From contig NZ_BJMN01000028.1 in the NCBI RefSeq assembly GCF_006539185.1, positions 1 to 64,000 on the forward strand: a stretch of 64,000 bases of DNA, given 5' to 3'. This DNA is from Streptomyces gardneri (GTDB lineage Bacteria; Actinomycetota; Actinomycetes; Streptomycetales; Streptomycetaceae). A program made the position numbers and the translations under genes. This document shows positions 43,573-52,592 of this stretch, in pieces. Numbering within the stretch: the first letter of the stretch is position 1; every line of letters begins with the position of its first letter. Below the pieces are notes generated by a model. The model had not been told where the DNA came from and ran no database searches. It saw nothing but the letters and a program-made list of their open reading frames with translations.

Positions 43573-43836
43573 GATCTGTGAAGGCGCTGTGAGCAAAAAG
43601 GCGTCAGATACCTCTTGAACTGCGGTGATTCCGTGTTCGACGATGCTCTTCCCCCGCGTTGCAACCACGAGTTGGGCGGGGCGCGTCTCTGCGTTCACTC
43701 ACCATCGTGTGGCGCGGAGCACGCTGCGAAAGCGGGGCATCGGGGGAGAACGGTTACGCATGAGGACAAACGGGTCACCGTCGATTTCGGTGGCGAACGC
43801 GTACAACCCTGGCGGGGGGAGGCGTGTCCAACAGGC

Positions 43837-44565
43837 GTGGCAGAGGTACTCGACATCGCGACCATCGCTCCGCTGCGCGGCGCGGGCACAGCGGTGCTCC
43901 CCGTGCGGAGCGCCGCCGTCATCCCCGTACGCGGTTCCGTGGTCCGTCCGTTCGGTCGGCCGCGAGGGCCCGGCGGGATGCCGGTGATCGCTCCCGTGCC
44001 CGCAGGATCCCGCACAAGAGCGGTGGACGGCATCCCGTCTCCCCGCACGAGCGCTGAAGGGGACATGGCCGCCGGCACCACCGTCGACCACCTGACCGAG
44101 ACCTACCGCGCCCACTACCGGTCGCTGCTCGGCCTCGCGGCGCTCCTCCTCGACGACACGGCCTCCTGCGAGGACGTCGTCCAGGAGGCGTTCATCCGCG
44201 TCCACTCGGCCCGCAAGCGCGTCCGCGAGCCCGAGAAGACGCTCGCCTACCTGCGCCAGACCGTCGTGAACCTCTCCCGGTCCGCGCTGCGCCGCCGCAT
44301 CCTCGGCCTCAAGCTGCTGTCCAAGCCGATGCCGGACATGGCCAGCGCGGAGGAGGGGGCGTACGACCAGCTGGAGCGGGACGACCTCATCAAGGCGATG
44401 AAGGGCCTGCAGCGGCGGCAGCGCGAGGTGCTCGTGCTGCGGTATTTCGCGGACATGACGGAGGCCCAGGTCGCCGAGACGCTCGGGATATCGCTGGGAT
44501 CGGTGAAGGCGTACGGTTCGCGAGGCATCGCGGCGCTGCGCGTCGCGATGGAGGCGAACGCATGA
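43837..44565 (+). CDS. ECF-type (SigE-like) sigma factor with N-terminal extension
   Basis: A 242-residue sigma factor. Region 2 is YRAHYRSLLGLAALLLDDTASCEDVVQEAFIRVH (two segments of the classic ECF helix pair), region 4 is LQRRQREVLVLRYFADM then QVAETLGISLGSVKAYGSRG. About 75 residues rich in Pro, Arg and Val precede region 2, unusual for an ECF factor and reminiscent of the processed extension of BldN. GTG 43837 lies 14 bases after GGGGGAGG; ATG 44065 would remove the extension (166 residues) but has ribosome spacing of only 2-4 nt. It overlaps the membrane-protein gene by 4 nt. Confidence 0.82.
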   Translation: MAEVLDIATIAPLRGAGTAVLPVRSAAVIPVRGSVVRPFGRPRGPGGMPVIAPVPAGSRTRAVDGIPSPRTSAEGDMAAGTTVDHLTETYRAHYRSLLGLAALLLDDTASCEDVVQEAFIRVHSARKRVREPEKTLAYLRQTVVNLSRSALRRRILGLKLLSKPMPDMASAEEGAYDQLERDDLIKAMKGLQRRQREVLVLRYFADMTEAQVAETLGISLGSVKAYGSRGIAALRVAMEANA

Positions 44566-45839
44566 GCCACGAGAAGGACGAGCCCCGCGCCGAGCGCGAA
44601 GCCCGTGCGGCCGAGCGCGACGCCCGTGATGAACGTGACGACCTGAGTGGACGACGGATGCTGAACATCGAGCCCGGTTCCGAGCCTGATGCGGAGCCCG
44701 ATGCGGAGCCCGACCCAGGGGCGGACACGGATGCCGACAGCGGGCTCGGCGACGAGCTCGCGCTGCGGCGGCTGCTCCACGGCGCGGTCGCGGGCCTGGA
44801 GCCCACCGCGGGCTCGCTGGACCACCTGCGCCGTGCCGTGCCCGCGCGACGCGCCCGCAAGCGGCAGGCCGTCGTCGGCGCCGCCGCTGCCGCCGTCCTC
44901 ATCGGGACGGCCGTGCCCGCCTTCGTGCACGTCGCGAACTCGGGCGGGATCACCGCCGCCAACCCCGTGAACGCGGGCCACGGCCAGGACGCCCAGGGCG
45001 GCACCGGAGCCGAGACGGGCGTCGAGGGCGGGAAGACCTCCCAGTCCCCGGCGTCCCAGGTCTCCCCCAGCCAGGCCGCGGCCGACGGGGCCACGGGCAA
45101 GCCCCAGCAGTCGGGGAGCGGCACGAGCACCCAGGGACCGCAGGTCACGCAGAACCCGGTGCCCGGCGACTCGCCGCAGTGCGAGCCGGGTCAACTCGGC
45201 GTCAGCTCGACCCAGACGAGCGGCCCCGACGGGTCGGGGAGCGTGTACGGCACGTTCCGCGTCGCCAACGTCTCCGGGCAGAGCTGTGTCGTCGACGGCA
45301 GCGGCATCGTCAGCTTCGAGGCCAGGGGCGCCGCCGACCCGGGCAAGATCTCGGTCATCCGGCACACCGCCGGCGACGGCAGCGGTCTGCCCGATCCCGC
45401 GCAGGAGGCCACCGTGCTCCTCCTGAAGCCCGGCGGCTCCTACGAGGTGCGGTTCGCCTGGCTGCCGAGCGAGACCTGCCCGACGTCCGGTGGCACCCCG
45501 ACGACCGCGCCGACCCCGACGACGCCGACGACCCAGCCGACCCCGACCGAGCCGACCCCGACGGTTCCGCCGACGACGGTTCCGCCGACGACCACGCCCC
45601 CGACGACGGAACCGGCCACCCAGGACCCCAGCGCGGGGACGGGCGGCACGGACACCGGGACCGGTACGGACGCGGAGGGCGGCGTCGCGCCGCAGCTGCT
45701 CCAGGAGGACGGCACGCCGGCGGACGGCAGCGTCTCGGTCAGCCACACGGCGGAGCCGGGCGGCCCCGTCGCCGTGGCGACCGTCCCGAACGCCTGCGCC
45801 GGCACGATCTACCGCACCGGGATCCTCGCCGGCCCCTGA
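44562..45839 (+). CDS. single-TM membrane protein, possible sigma-factor regulator
   Basis: A 425-residue protein. A charged cytoplasmic N-terminus of about 110 residues (with SEPDAEPDAEPDPG repeats), one TM helix (AVVGAAAAAVLIGTAVPAFVHVA), then an extracytoplasmic region with a beta domain having paired cysteines (QCEPGQLGV, QSCVVDG, ETCPTSG, NACAGT) and a long Thr/Pro linker. The start overlaps the sigma-factor stop (ATGA), the usual position of an anti-sigma factor; no HxxxCxxC zinc anti-sigma motif is seen, so binding would use another fold. The external beta domain resembles DUF4232-type domains. Confidence 0.78.
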   Translation: MSHEKDEPRAEREARAAERDARDERDDLSGRRMLNIEPGSEPDAEPDAEPDPGADTDADSGLGDELALRRLLHGAVAGLEPTAGSLDHLRRAVPARRARKRQAVVGAAAAAVLIGTAVPAFVHVANSGGITAANPVNAGHGQDAQGGTGAETGVEGGKTSQSPASQVSPSQAAADGATGKPQQSGSGTSTQGPQVTQNPVPGDSPQCEPGQLGVSSTQTSGPDGSGSVYGTFRVANVSGQSCVVDGSGIVSFEARGAADPGKISVIRHTAGDGSGLPDPAQEATVLLLKPGGSYEVRFAWLPSETCPTSGGTPTTAPTPTTPTTQPTPTEPTPTVPPTTVPPTTTPPTTEPATQDPSAGTGGTDTGTGTDAEGGVAPQLLQEDGTPADGSVSVSHTAEPGGPVAVATVPNACAGTIYRTGILAGP

Positions 45840-45902
45840 GCGGAACCGGCCCCGAGCGGAACCGGCCCCCGAGCGGAGCCGGCCGCTGACCGCGGACACG
45901 GG

Positions 45903-45942
45903 AAAGGGCCTGGAGGCCGGCGATCGGTCCTCCAGGCCCTTT
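45903..45942. terminator. bidirectional terminator between convergent genes
   Basis: A perfect 14-bp stem with AAA/TTT ends (AAAGGGCCTGGAGG and its complement) around a 12-base loop. It lies between the convergent sigma operon and SURF1 gene, and the T-run on both strands makes it a canonical bidirectional terminator. Confidence 0.9.
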
Positions 45943-45980
45943 CTCGTGGGCGCATGCCCTGGGCGTTTCCGTCGGGCCCC

Positions 45981-46721
45981 CTAGAGGCCCAGTGCCTCGT
46001 CCCGGGAGGCCTCCGCCTCACGGCGCGCCAGGCGGAACCACATGAAGAGCACGAAGCCGGCGAAGACGAACCACTCCGCCGTGTAGCCGAGGTTCTGGAA
46101 GGCCTTCACGTCCAGGCTCGTCCCTGCCGCGGCGGACGCCGGGACCGGTGTGAGACCGGCGGGGGAGTCGGTGAGGGTGATCCAGGCGTCGTAGACGTCG
46201 TCCGTGACCACGTTCACCAGGGCCGCCGCGCTGATCATGCCGAGCTGGCCCTCGGGCAGGCCGCCCGCCGCGTGGGCGCCCTTCGTCCCGGGGTTCTCCG
46301 AGGCCTGGAGCGCGCCCACCACCGTGACCTCGCCGGACGGCGGGGCCGGGGCCTTCGCGCCCGTGGGGAGCCAGCCGCGGACCACCGGCAGCGACCGGCC
46401 GCCGTCCGTCTTCAGCAGCGTGAGGACGTACGAGCCGGTCCGGCCGTCCAGGTCGCGCTCCGGGACGAGGAACTGCTCCCCGAACCGCCCTCGCGCCTCG
46501 GCGGACCGCCCCGAGGTCTCCTTGTCGACCGGCAGGAGCGTGGCCAGCGGCGCCGCCTTCAGCGAGCTCGCGGCGGGCCGCTGCTCGGCCTCCTGATGGG
46601 TGTCGACGCGATCCTCGAACTTGCCCAGCTGCCAGGTCCCCATGAACACGCAGAACGGGATCGCCAGCAGGACGAAGACGTTGATCCCCCACCAGCGGGG
46701 CGTTGTCAGGAACCGGTACAC
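45981..46721 (-). CDS. SURF1 family cytochrome oxidase assembly protein
   Basis: A 246-residue membrane protein with the SURF1 topology: N-terminal TM helix (RWWGINVFVLLAIPFCVFMGTWQLG), an extracytoplasmic domain of about 170 residues (VVRGWLP, ITLTDSP), and a C-terminal TM helix (TAEWFVFAGFVLFMWFRLARRE). SURF1 helps insert haem a into cytochrome aa3 oxidase. GTG 46721 lies 6 nt behind TACCGT (46733-46728), a leaderless start. It follows the peptidase gene by 23 bases on the same strand but has its own promoter. Confidence 0.9.
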   Translation of the reverse strand: MYRFLTTPRWWGINVFVLLAIPFCVFMGTWQLGKFEDRVDTHQEAEQRPAASSLKAAPLATLLPVDKETSGRSAEARGRFGEQFLVPERDLDGRTGSYVLTLLKTDGGRSLPVVRGWLPTGAKAPAPPSGEVTVVGALQASENPGTKGAHAAGGLPEGQLGMISAAALVNVVTDDVYDAWITLTDSPAGLTPVPASAAAGTSLDVKAFQNLGYTAEWFVFAGFVLFMWFRLARREAEASRDEALGL

Positions 46722-46744
46722 ACCCCCACGGTACGCAAGCGGGC

Positions 46745-48580
46745 TCAGGCTCCCGACGGCCGGGTGCCCAGGTGCTTCGCGGCGAAGGCCAGGTCCAGGG
46801 CGACCTGCTTGATCCGCTCCTCCACGACGAGCGAGCCGTGGCCCGCGTCGTACCGGTACACCTCGTGGACCGCGCCCCGGGCCGCGAGCCGGTCCACGTA
46901 GTTGTCGATCTGCCGGATCGGGCAGCGCGGGTCGTTGACGCCGGCCGAGATGTGGACCGGCGCCTTCACCGCGTCCACGTACGTCAGCGGCGACGAGGCC
47001 GCGTACCGCTCGGGCACCTCCTCGGGCGAGCCGCCCAGCAGCGTCCGGTCCAGCGCCTTCAGGGCCTCCATCTCGTCCTCGTACGCCGTGACGTAGTCCG
47101 CGACCGGGACCGCCGCGAGACCGACCGCCCAGGAGTCCGGCCGCGTCCCGAGACCGAGGAGCGTGAGGTAGCCGCCCCACGAGCCGCCGGAGAGGACCAG
47201 CCGCGTCGGGTCGGCGAGGCCGCTCGACACCGCCCACTCGCGGACCGCCTCGACGTCCTCCAGCTCGATCAGACCGACCCGGTGCTTCAGCGCGTCCGTC
47301 CACTCCCGGCCGTACCCCGTCGAGCCCCGGTAGTTGACCCGCACCACCGCGTAGCCGTGGTCCACCCAGGCCGCCGGGCCCGAGGCGAAGGCGTCGCTGT
47401 CGTGCCAGGCGGGACCGCCGTGCACCTCGAAGACCGTGGGGAACGGCCCCTCGCCCTCCGTCGGGCGCTGCACGAGCGCGTGGACCCGGCCGCCGGGCCC
47501 GTCCACCCACACGTCCTCCACCGGCACCGAGGGCGGCGCCTTGGGGCCGGGAGGGTCGAGGACGACCGAGCCGTCCGTGGAGCGCACCACCGGCGGCTCG
47601 GCCGCCGAGGACCAGAGGTACTCGACGCTGCCGTCGGGCCGGGCCGTCGCCTCCGACACCGAACCGGCCGGGGTCTCCACCCGGACCAGGGCGCGCGTGG
47701 CGATCTCGTACCGGAAGAGTTCGCTGCGGGCCTCGAAGCTGTGCACGATCAGCAGTCCGGAGCCGTCCGGATACCACTCGGCCGACACGTCGCCCGGCAG
47801 GTCGAGCCGCAGGTCGGTCTCGGTGCCCGCTGCCACGTCCCAGAGCATCGGCTCCCAGCGGCCGCGCCGCTGGTGTCCGACGAGCAGCCGGGAGTCGCCC
47901 GCCACCGGCGCGAAGCCGAGGACCGCGAGCCCGAGCTCCTCCGTGCCGCCCTTGGTGTCGTCCAGCTCGGCCAGCACGCTCGCGTCGGCGGCGCGCAGCA
48001 CCCGCAGCGCCGAGTGCATCGCGTCCCCGTGTTCGGTGTGCTCGATCGCGATCAGCGAGCCGTCGTGCGAGAGGTCGCCGACCCCGGCCGACTCCCGGTG
48101 CCGGTAGATCTCGACCGGGGCGCCGGCCCCCGGGCGTACGAGATGGACCGTCGAGCCGTCCTCGTCCGTGGAGCGGCCGATCACCAGCGTGCCCTCGCGG
48201 CCGATGGCGAGGCCGCCCGGGTAGGAGGCGTCGAGGCCCGGCACGGCGGGCTCGTCGGCGCCGCCCGCGAACGGCTGGCGCATCCACACCCCGAACTCGT
48301 CCCCGTCGGTGTCCGCGAACCACCAGATCCACGCGCCGTCGGGGGAGAGGGTGCCGTCCGTCGTGCCGTTCGGCCGGTCCGTGACCTGCCGCTGCTCGCC
48401 GCTCACCCGGTCCCAGGCGTACAGCTCGTACGTCCCCGTGGCGTTGGAGACGAACAGCGAGCGGTCCGGGGCCTCCTCGGCCCACTCGGGCAGGGAGACG
48501 CGCGGTGCGCGGAACCGCTGCTCCCACACCGGGGTCTGCTCCCACGCCGGGATCTGGGTGAAGTCCTTGCTCTCAGTCAT
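46745..48580 (-). CDS. S9 family prolyl oligopeptidase-type serine peptidase
   Basis: A 611-residue cytoplasmic peptidase. A seven-bladed propeller (YDW/WWFADTDGDEFGVW, DLSHDGSLIAIEH, EWYPDGSGLLIVHS) precedes an alpha/beta hydrolase domain with nucleophile Ser in SGGSWGGYLTL, the Asp in GVNDPRCPI and the His in DAGHGS. Family S9C enzymes act as acylaminoacyl peptidases or dipeptidyl peptidases. ATG 48580 lies 7 nt after CATCAT; an upstream ATG (48589) overlaps that element. No signal peptide. Confidence 0.92.
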   Translation of the reverse strand: MTESKDFTQIPAWEQTPVWEQRFRAPRVSLPEWAEEAPDRSLFVSNATGTYELYAWDRVSGEQRQVTDRPNGTTDGTLSPDGAWIWWFADTDGDEFGVWMRQPFAGGADEPAVPGLDASYPGGLAIGREGTLVIGRSTDEDGSTVHLVRPGAGAPVEIYRHRESAGVGDLSHDGSLIAIEHTEHGDAMHSALRVLRAADASVLAELDDTKGGTEELGLAVLGFAPVAGDSRLLVGHQRRGRWEPMLWDVAAGTETDLRLDLPGDVSAEWYPDGSGLLIVHSFEARSELFRYEIATRALVRVETPAGSVSEATARPDGSVEYLWSSAAEPPVVRSTDGSVVLDPPGPKAPPSVPVEDVWVDGPGGRVHALVQRPTEGEGPFPTVFEVHGGPAWHDSDAFASGPAAWVDHGYAVVRVNYRGSTGYGREWTDALKHRVGLIELEDVEAVREWAVSSGLADPTRLVLSGGSWGGYLTLLGLGTRPDSWAVGLAAVPVADYVTAYEDEMEALKALDRTLLGGSPEEVPERYAASSPLTYVDAVKAPVHISAGVNDPRCPIRQIDNYVDRLAARGAVHEVYRYDAGHGSLVVEERIKQVALDLAFAAKHLGTRPSGA

Positions 48581-48651
48581 GACACCCATGATGCGCCGAG
48601 CGGCCGACAATCCGGTCGCGTCGTCCGCAACCTGTGGATAACCTCGCCGAC

Positions 48652-49482
48652 ATGTACTCCCCGACCCCTGAGGACTGGCGCGAGGCGAATCGCGCACGCT
48701 GGGACGAGCGCGTCCCGATCCACGCCTCCAGCGCGTTCTACGACCTCGACTCCTTCCGCACCGGCAAGGACGCCCTGCGGGACTTCGAGCTCGCGGAGGT
48801 CGGTGACGTCACCGGACGCTCCCTGCTCCACCTCCAGTGCCACATCGGGCTGGACACGCTCTCCTGGGCCCGGCACGGCGCCGCGCACGTCGTCGGCCTG
48901 GACTTCTCCGAGCCGGCCGTCGAGACCGCCCGCTCGCTCGCCGCGGACCTCGGGCTCCCGCAGGACCGTGCCGCCTTCGTCGCCGCCGACGTGTACGACG
49001 CGGCCGGGGCCGTCCCCGACAACGCGTACGACATCGTCTACACCGGTGGCGGGGCGCTGAACTGGCTGCCCGACATCGAGCGCTGGGCGGAGACCGCCGC
49101 CTCCCTCGTCACACCGGGCGGCTTCCTCTACGTGGCCGAGTTCCATCCGCTGACCGACTCGCTCGACGACGAGACCGGCACCCGGATCGTGAACGACTAC
49201 TTCATCCGCGAGCCGTGGGTGGACACCGCCCCGGGCACGTACGCGGACCTCGACGCCGACACCGTCCACAACCGCAGTGTGGAGTGGGTGCACCCGGTCG
49301 GAGAGGTCGTCACGGCGATCGCGCGGGCGGGCCTGAGGATCGAGTTCCTGCACGAGCACGACGCCTCGCTGTATCCGCGCTACGGCGCGCTCCAGCGGCA
49401 CGAGGACGGCTACTACCGCTTCCCGGCGGACCGTCCCCGGATCCCGCTGATGTACTCGATCAAGGCGTCCCGCCCGGCCTAG
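48652..49482 (+). CDS. SAM-dependent methyltransferase
   Basis: A 276-residue class I methyltransferase. Motif I is LLHLQCHIGLDTLSWA with VVGLDFSEPAVE; motif II is YDIVYTGGGALNWLPDIERWAE. A C-terminal region of about 90 residues (HPLTDSL, EWVHPVGEVVTAIARAGLRIEFLHEHD) suggests a small-molecule substrate. ATG 48652 is preferred over GTG 48634 because TAACCT (48639-48644) is 7 nt upstream. The last 23 bases, including the stop, are duplicated in tandem. Substrate unknown. Confidence 0.87.
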   Translation: MYSPTPEDWREANRARWDERVPIHASSAFYDLDSFRTGKDALRDFELAEVGDVTGRSLLHLQCHIGLDTLSWARHGAAHVVGLDFSEPAVETARSLAADLGLPQDRAAFVAADVYDAAGAVPDNAYDIVYTGGGALNWLPDIERWAETAASLVTPGGFLYVAEFHPLTDSLDDETGTRIVNDYFIREPWVDTAPGTYADLDADTVHNRSVEWVHPVGEVVTAIARAGLRIEFLHEHDASLYPRYGALQRHEDGYYRFPADRPRIPLMYSIKASRPA

Positions 49483-49506
49483 GCAAGGCGTCCCGCCCGG
49501 CCTAGG
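49461..49506. repeat. exact 23-bp tandem duplication over the methyltransferase stop
   Basis: Bases 49461-49483 are repeated exactly at 49484-49506. The unit covers the last seven codons, the TAG stop and one extra base, so the second copy supplies a spare stop in a different frame and abuts the stop of the convergent DUF6191 gene. Confidence 0.92.
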
Positions 49507-49801
49507 GCCTGTCCTTCGCACCGATCCGGATGACGGCGCGCCCACCCTTCAGATCCACCGTCGAGTGGTGCGGCGGGGCGCCGTCCTCCTCGTCGTCGCG
49601 CATCACCAGGGCGCTCTGCCGCTCCTTGAGCTCGTTCTGCTTGCCCTGCGAGAACGTCGCGTGCAGCTGCTCGAAGCCCGTGGAGGAGACCTGGCCGGTG
49701 CGCTTGCCGCGCCCGGTCGCCCGCAGCAGCTGGTCGGCGAAGGCGACCACGGTCAGCAGGATGACGAGGCCGGGCAGTGTGACGAACACGGCGAACTCCA
49801 T
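49502..49801 (-). CDS. DUF6191 family small membrane protein
   Basis: A 99-residue protein with an N-terminal TM helix (FAVFVTLPGLVILLTVVAFADQLL) followed by a cytoplasmic tail containing GFEQLHATFSQGKQNELKERQSALVMRDDEEDGAPP, the conserved DUF6191 signature. Function unknown. ATG 49801. Its stop at 49502 lies within the second copy of the 23-bp duplication. Confidence 0.82.
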   Translation of the reverse strand: MEFAVFVTLPGLVILLTVVAFADQLLRATGRGKRTGQVSSTGFEQLHATFSQGKQNELKERQSALVMRDDEEDGAPPHHSTVDLKGGRAVIRIGAKDRP

Positions 49802-49850
49802 GCCGCCATCAGAACACGCGAGCCCGTGCGGCGGAACGGGCCGACCGGCC

Positions 49851-50882
49851 TCAGATCGTCACGTCGGGCCGTATGTGGTGGGTGCGCCGACCGTCCGGTC
49901 CGAGAACCTGCGCCCCGATCTTGCGGGTGCGCAGTGAGACCTGGGTGCCCGTGATCCGCAGCGTGGGGGCGGCCCGTACGAGCGTCGACGTCATCTCGTG
50001 CAGCTCCTCGACCGTACGGAGCCACGTCGCGATCGCCAGGTTGTGCGGCCCCGTCACCGAGGTGATCAGCAGGGTGTGGCGCAGCCGGGACAGCGCGGCC
50101 ACCGTCGAGGACACCTCAAGGGGCTGGACGTCGGCCGTGACCAGCGCCCACACCGGGCGCCCGGAGAACCTCGGGGCCGGCAGGCAGTGATGGTGCAGCG
50201 CGCCGGCGGCCATGAGGGCGTCGAGCCGGCGCCGTACCGTCGACTCGCTCGTGCCGCACTGCCGGGCCAGCTCGGCGGCGCTGCGGCGGGCGTCCCCGGC
50301 CAGCTCCGCGACCAGTGCGCGGTCGAGGTCCGTGAGGGACATCCGGGGGCGGGCGCTCTGGCGGGGCCGCTTCTCGCCGCCCGTGACGTCCGTGAGGAGC
50401 CGGACCTGCCCGGGGGCGAGCTGTTCGATGCGCGAGCGGTACGGGCGGTTGTGCAGCCGGGTGACGACCTGCGTGCGGGAGCGGAGCACTCCGGGCAGGC
50501 GGCGCACCCGGCCCGCGAGGTAGACGTCGAGGGCGTAGAGGTCCGGGCAGACCACGAGCAGCACCAGGTCGGCCTCGCCGGTCACCTGGTGGACGCCGAG
50601 GGTGTACGGATCGTCCGTGAGCTCGATCGCGGTCGCGTCGGCGGCACCCGCGGCGCATTCCAGCTCGACCCAGGCGTACAGCGTGGAGTCCCTGCTGCGG
50701 GCGACGAGCAGCGAACTCCAGGCCCAGCCGCCCTCGGTGAGGTGGTCCCAGCGCCGGGCGAGCGTGTCGGGGCTCGACCCCAGGACGGCCGAGAGCTGTG
50801 TCCAGCTTGCGCGCGGAGCGAGCTGCAATGCGTGGATCAGCGACAGATCCGGCTCTCCCAGGACGGATTCCCCGGTATGCAT
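49851..50882 (-). CDS. duplicated Lrp/AsnC-type regulator
   Basis: A 343-residue regulator built from two AsnC-like halves. Each half has an HTH (SLIHALQLAPRASWTQLSAVLG; ALVAELAGDARRSAAELARQCG then TSESTVRRRLDALMAAG) followed by a RAM-like ligand-binding half (GEADLVLLVVCPDLYALDVYL; GPHNLAIATWLRTVEELHEM). Single-domain Lrp proteins are about 150 residues, so this is an intragenic duplication, a type common in actinomycetes. ATG 50882 follows AAGGAGG with only 3-nt spacing; a GCATATGC palindrome overlaps the start. Divergent from the TPR gene. Confidence 0.87.
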   Translation of the reverse strand: MHTGESVLGEPDLSLIHALQLAPRASWTQLSAVLGSSPDTLARRWDHLTEGGWAWSSLLVARSRDSTLYAWVELECAAGAADATAIELTDDPYTLGVHQVTGEADLVLLVVCPDLYALDVYLAGRVRRLPGVLRSRTQVVTRLHNRPYRSRIEQLAPGQVRLLTDVTGGEKRPRQSARPRMSLTDLDRALVAELAGDARRSAAELARQCGTSESTVRRRLDALMAAGALHHHCLPAPRFSGRPVWALVTADVQPLEVSSTVAALSRLRHTLLITSVTGPHNLAIATWLRTVEELHEMTSTLVRAAPTLRITGTQVSLRTRKIGAQVLGPDGRRTHHIRPDVTI

Positions 50883-50960
50883 ATGCCTCCTTGGCCGATC
50901 CCTGGGAAACCGTGGGTATGGGCACCAGGGCGCCCCAGGATGTGGACTGGGGCATATGCA
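50878..50960. promoter_or_regulatory. paired GCATATGC palindromes between divergent genes
   Basis: TGCATATGCC (50878-50887) and its inverted copy GGCATATGCA (50951-50960) lie 73 bp apart, about seven helical turns. The first covers the Lrp-type start codon. The spacing on one helix face suits an octameric Lrp-family protein wrapping DNA, implying autoregulation. Confidence 0.6.
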
Positions 50961-51059
50961 TTCAAGCCTTGGTGGCGATTGTTCGCCATTAAGGCTGGCA
51001 TAAGTCACAGACATGGACAGGAACAGGACAGGACAGAACGGGACAGGGTGGTACGGGGG

Positions 51060-52592
51060 ATGGAATCCATGGGGCACATGGGGAATCCGAAGAGCCCGCG
51101 GAATACCAGGAATACGAGGAGCGCGCACAGGTCGAGCAGTACGCGCAGGACGAGCAGTACGAGCGGTACGAGGGGGATGCCGGAAAGCACACGCATGGCA
51201 GGGGCCACGACGGAGTCGCCGGAATCGGAGCTGCTGTGGGGTGAGCCGGTCAGTCCCGACCAACTGGCCGCCGCCGAGCAGGGCTACGAAAGCTGCGGCG
51301 CCGCCGAACGCCTCCTGTGGGAGCGGCTCTCCGTCTTCGAGGGCGCCTTCGGCCGGGAGGCCGTCCAGGAGGTCTGTGCCTCCGGCACGCTGCCCTCGGG
51401 GGAGATCCAGACGGTCCTCGACCGGCTCTCCCCCCTCGCGCTCCTCCCCGTCGACGACCTGTTCGACGGTGAGGACGGCGCCCCCCGCTACTGGATGCCG
51501 CACCCGATGCGGGCCGTCGGCGCCCGCCGCCTCACCGCACGCGGCGACCGCTGGGCCGTCCTCCTGCACCACCGGAGGTGGTGCGTGAAGCTGGCCCGGC
51601 AGGCCGCCGACTGGTGGCAGAGCGGTCGTCAGGTCGACGCCAGGAACCTCGCCCTGAGAGAACTCCCCGACCTGGCCGCCGCGATGGACCCGACGACCGC
51701 CCCGCTCTCGCCGAGCGCCGAGGCCGACACGTCCGTCGAGATCGCGGTCTCCCTGTGGTTCCTGTGGGTGGCCTGCGGGCGGGTCGCCGAGGGCCGGACC
51801 CGGCTGCGGCACGCCCTCTCCCTGCACTTCGGCCCGACGCCGGCCCGCGCCCTGTGGCTCGCCGCCTATCTGGAGCTGGAGTCGGGCCGCCCCGAGGACG
51901 CCGACCCGCTGCTCGTCCAGGCCTGGGCCGCGGCCGTACGCGACGGGGACGACCGGTGCCTCGGGATGCTGGCCCATCTGCGCGGCGCGACCGCCCTCTT
52001 CCAGGGGCGTACGCGTGAGGCGGCGGCCGAGTTCCGGGAGGCGCTCGCCCTCATGGAGGAGCGCCCGGAGTTCGGGCCGAGCCGGGAGCTGTGCTGGGTC
52101 GCGCTCGCCCTGACCCTCAGCCGGACCGACCCGGAGGCCGCGCAGGAGGCCCTGGACCAGGCGGTTCTCGACACGGCGGCCCGCCGCGCCTGGACGGGGC
52201 GCGACCTGTGGGCCGATGCCTGGGCGCACCACGCGCGGGCCGAACTCCTCTCCTGGGACGGCGAGCGCGAGCGGGCCGCCGAGCACGCCCGGCGCGCGCT
52301 CCGCGCCCACCTGTTCCTCGGGACGGCCGTCGGGGCGGCCTGCGCGGCCGAACTCCTCGCCCAGATGCGGGTCATGGTCGGCCGGATGACCTCCGCCGCC
52401 CATCTCCTCGGCGCGGCCGACCTGTTGCGGGCCTCGGTCTTCGAGGAGACGTACCGCCCGGCTGAGTACTGCGCGACCTCGCGCGACCGCAGCGAAACGC
52501 TCCTGCGGGGGCTGCTCGACGACCGGGAACTGCGCCGCGCGTACGAAGAGGGCGCCCGACTGGGCCTGTTCGCCCTGGCGGGAGAGGAGTGA
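51060..52592 (+). CDS. helical-repeat protein resembling LuxR/AfsR regulators without their ATPase and HTH
   Basis: About 510 residues (start uncertain: ATG 51060, 51177 or 51195). RLSVFEGAFGREAVQEVCASG, LDRLSPLALLPVD and YWMPHPMRAVGARRLTARGD match the winged-helix region that follows the NB-ARC in LuxR/LAL-type regulators, and the rest is TPR-like (REAAAEFREALALMEE, AAEHARRALRAHLFLG, SAAHLLGAADLLRAS). There is no P-loop before it and no LuxR HTH after it. The first 45 residues are low complexity (NTRNTRSAHRSSSTRR), so 51195 may be nearer the truth. Divergent from the Lrp-type gene. Perhaps a scaffold or a decayed regulator. Confidence 0.72.
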   Translation: MESMGHMGNPKSPRNTRNTRSAHRSSSTRRTSSTSGTRGMPESTRMAGATTESPESELLWGEPVSPDQLAAAEQGYESCGAAERLLWERLSVFEGAFGREAVQEVCASGTLPSGEIQTVLDRLSPLALLPVDDLFDGEDGAPRYWMPHPMRAVGARRLTARGDRWAVLLHHRRWCVKLARQAADWWQSGRQVDARNLALRELPDLAAAMDPTTAPLSPSAEADTSVEIAVSLWFLWVACGRVAEGRTRLRHALSLHFGPTPARALWLAAYLELESGRPEDADPLLVQAWAAAVRDGDDRCLGMLAHLRGATALFQGRTREAAAEFREALALMEERPEFGPSRELCWVALALTLSRTDPEAAQEALDQAVLDTAARRAWTGRDLWADAWAHHARAELLSWDGERERAAEHARRALRAHLFLGTAVGAACAAELLAQMRVMVGRMTSAAHLLGAADLLRASVFEETYRPAEYCATSRDRSETLLRGLLDDRELRRAYEEGARLGLFALAGEE

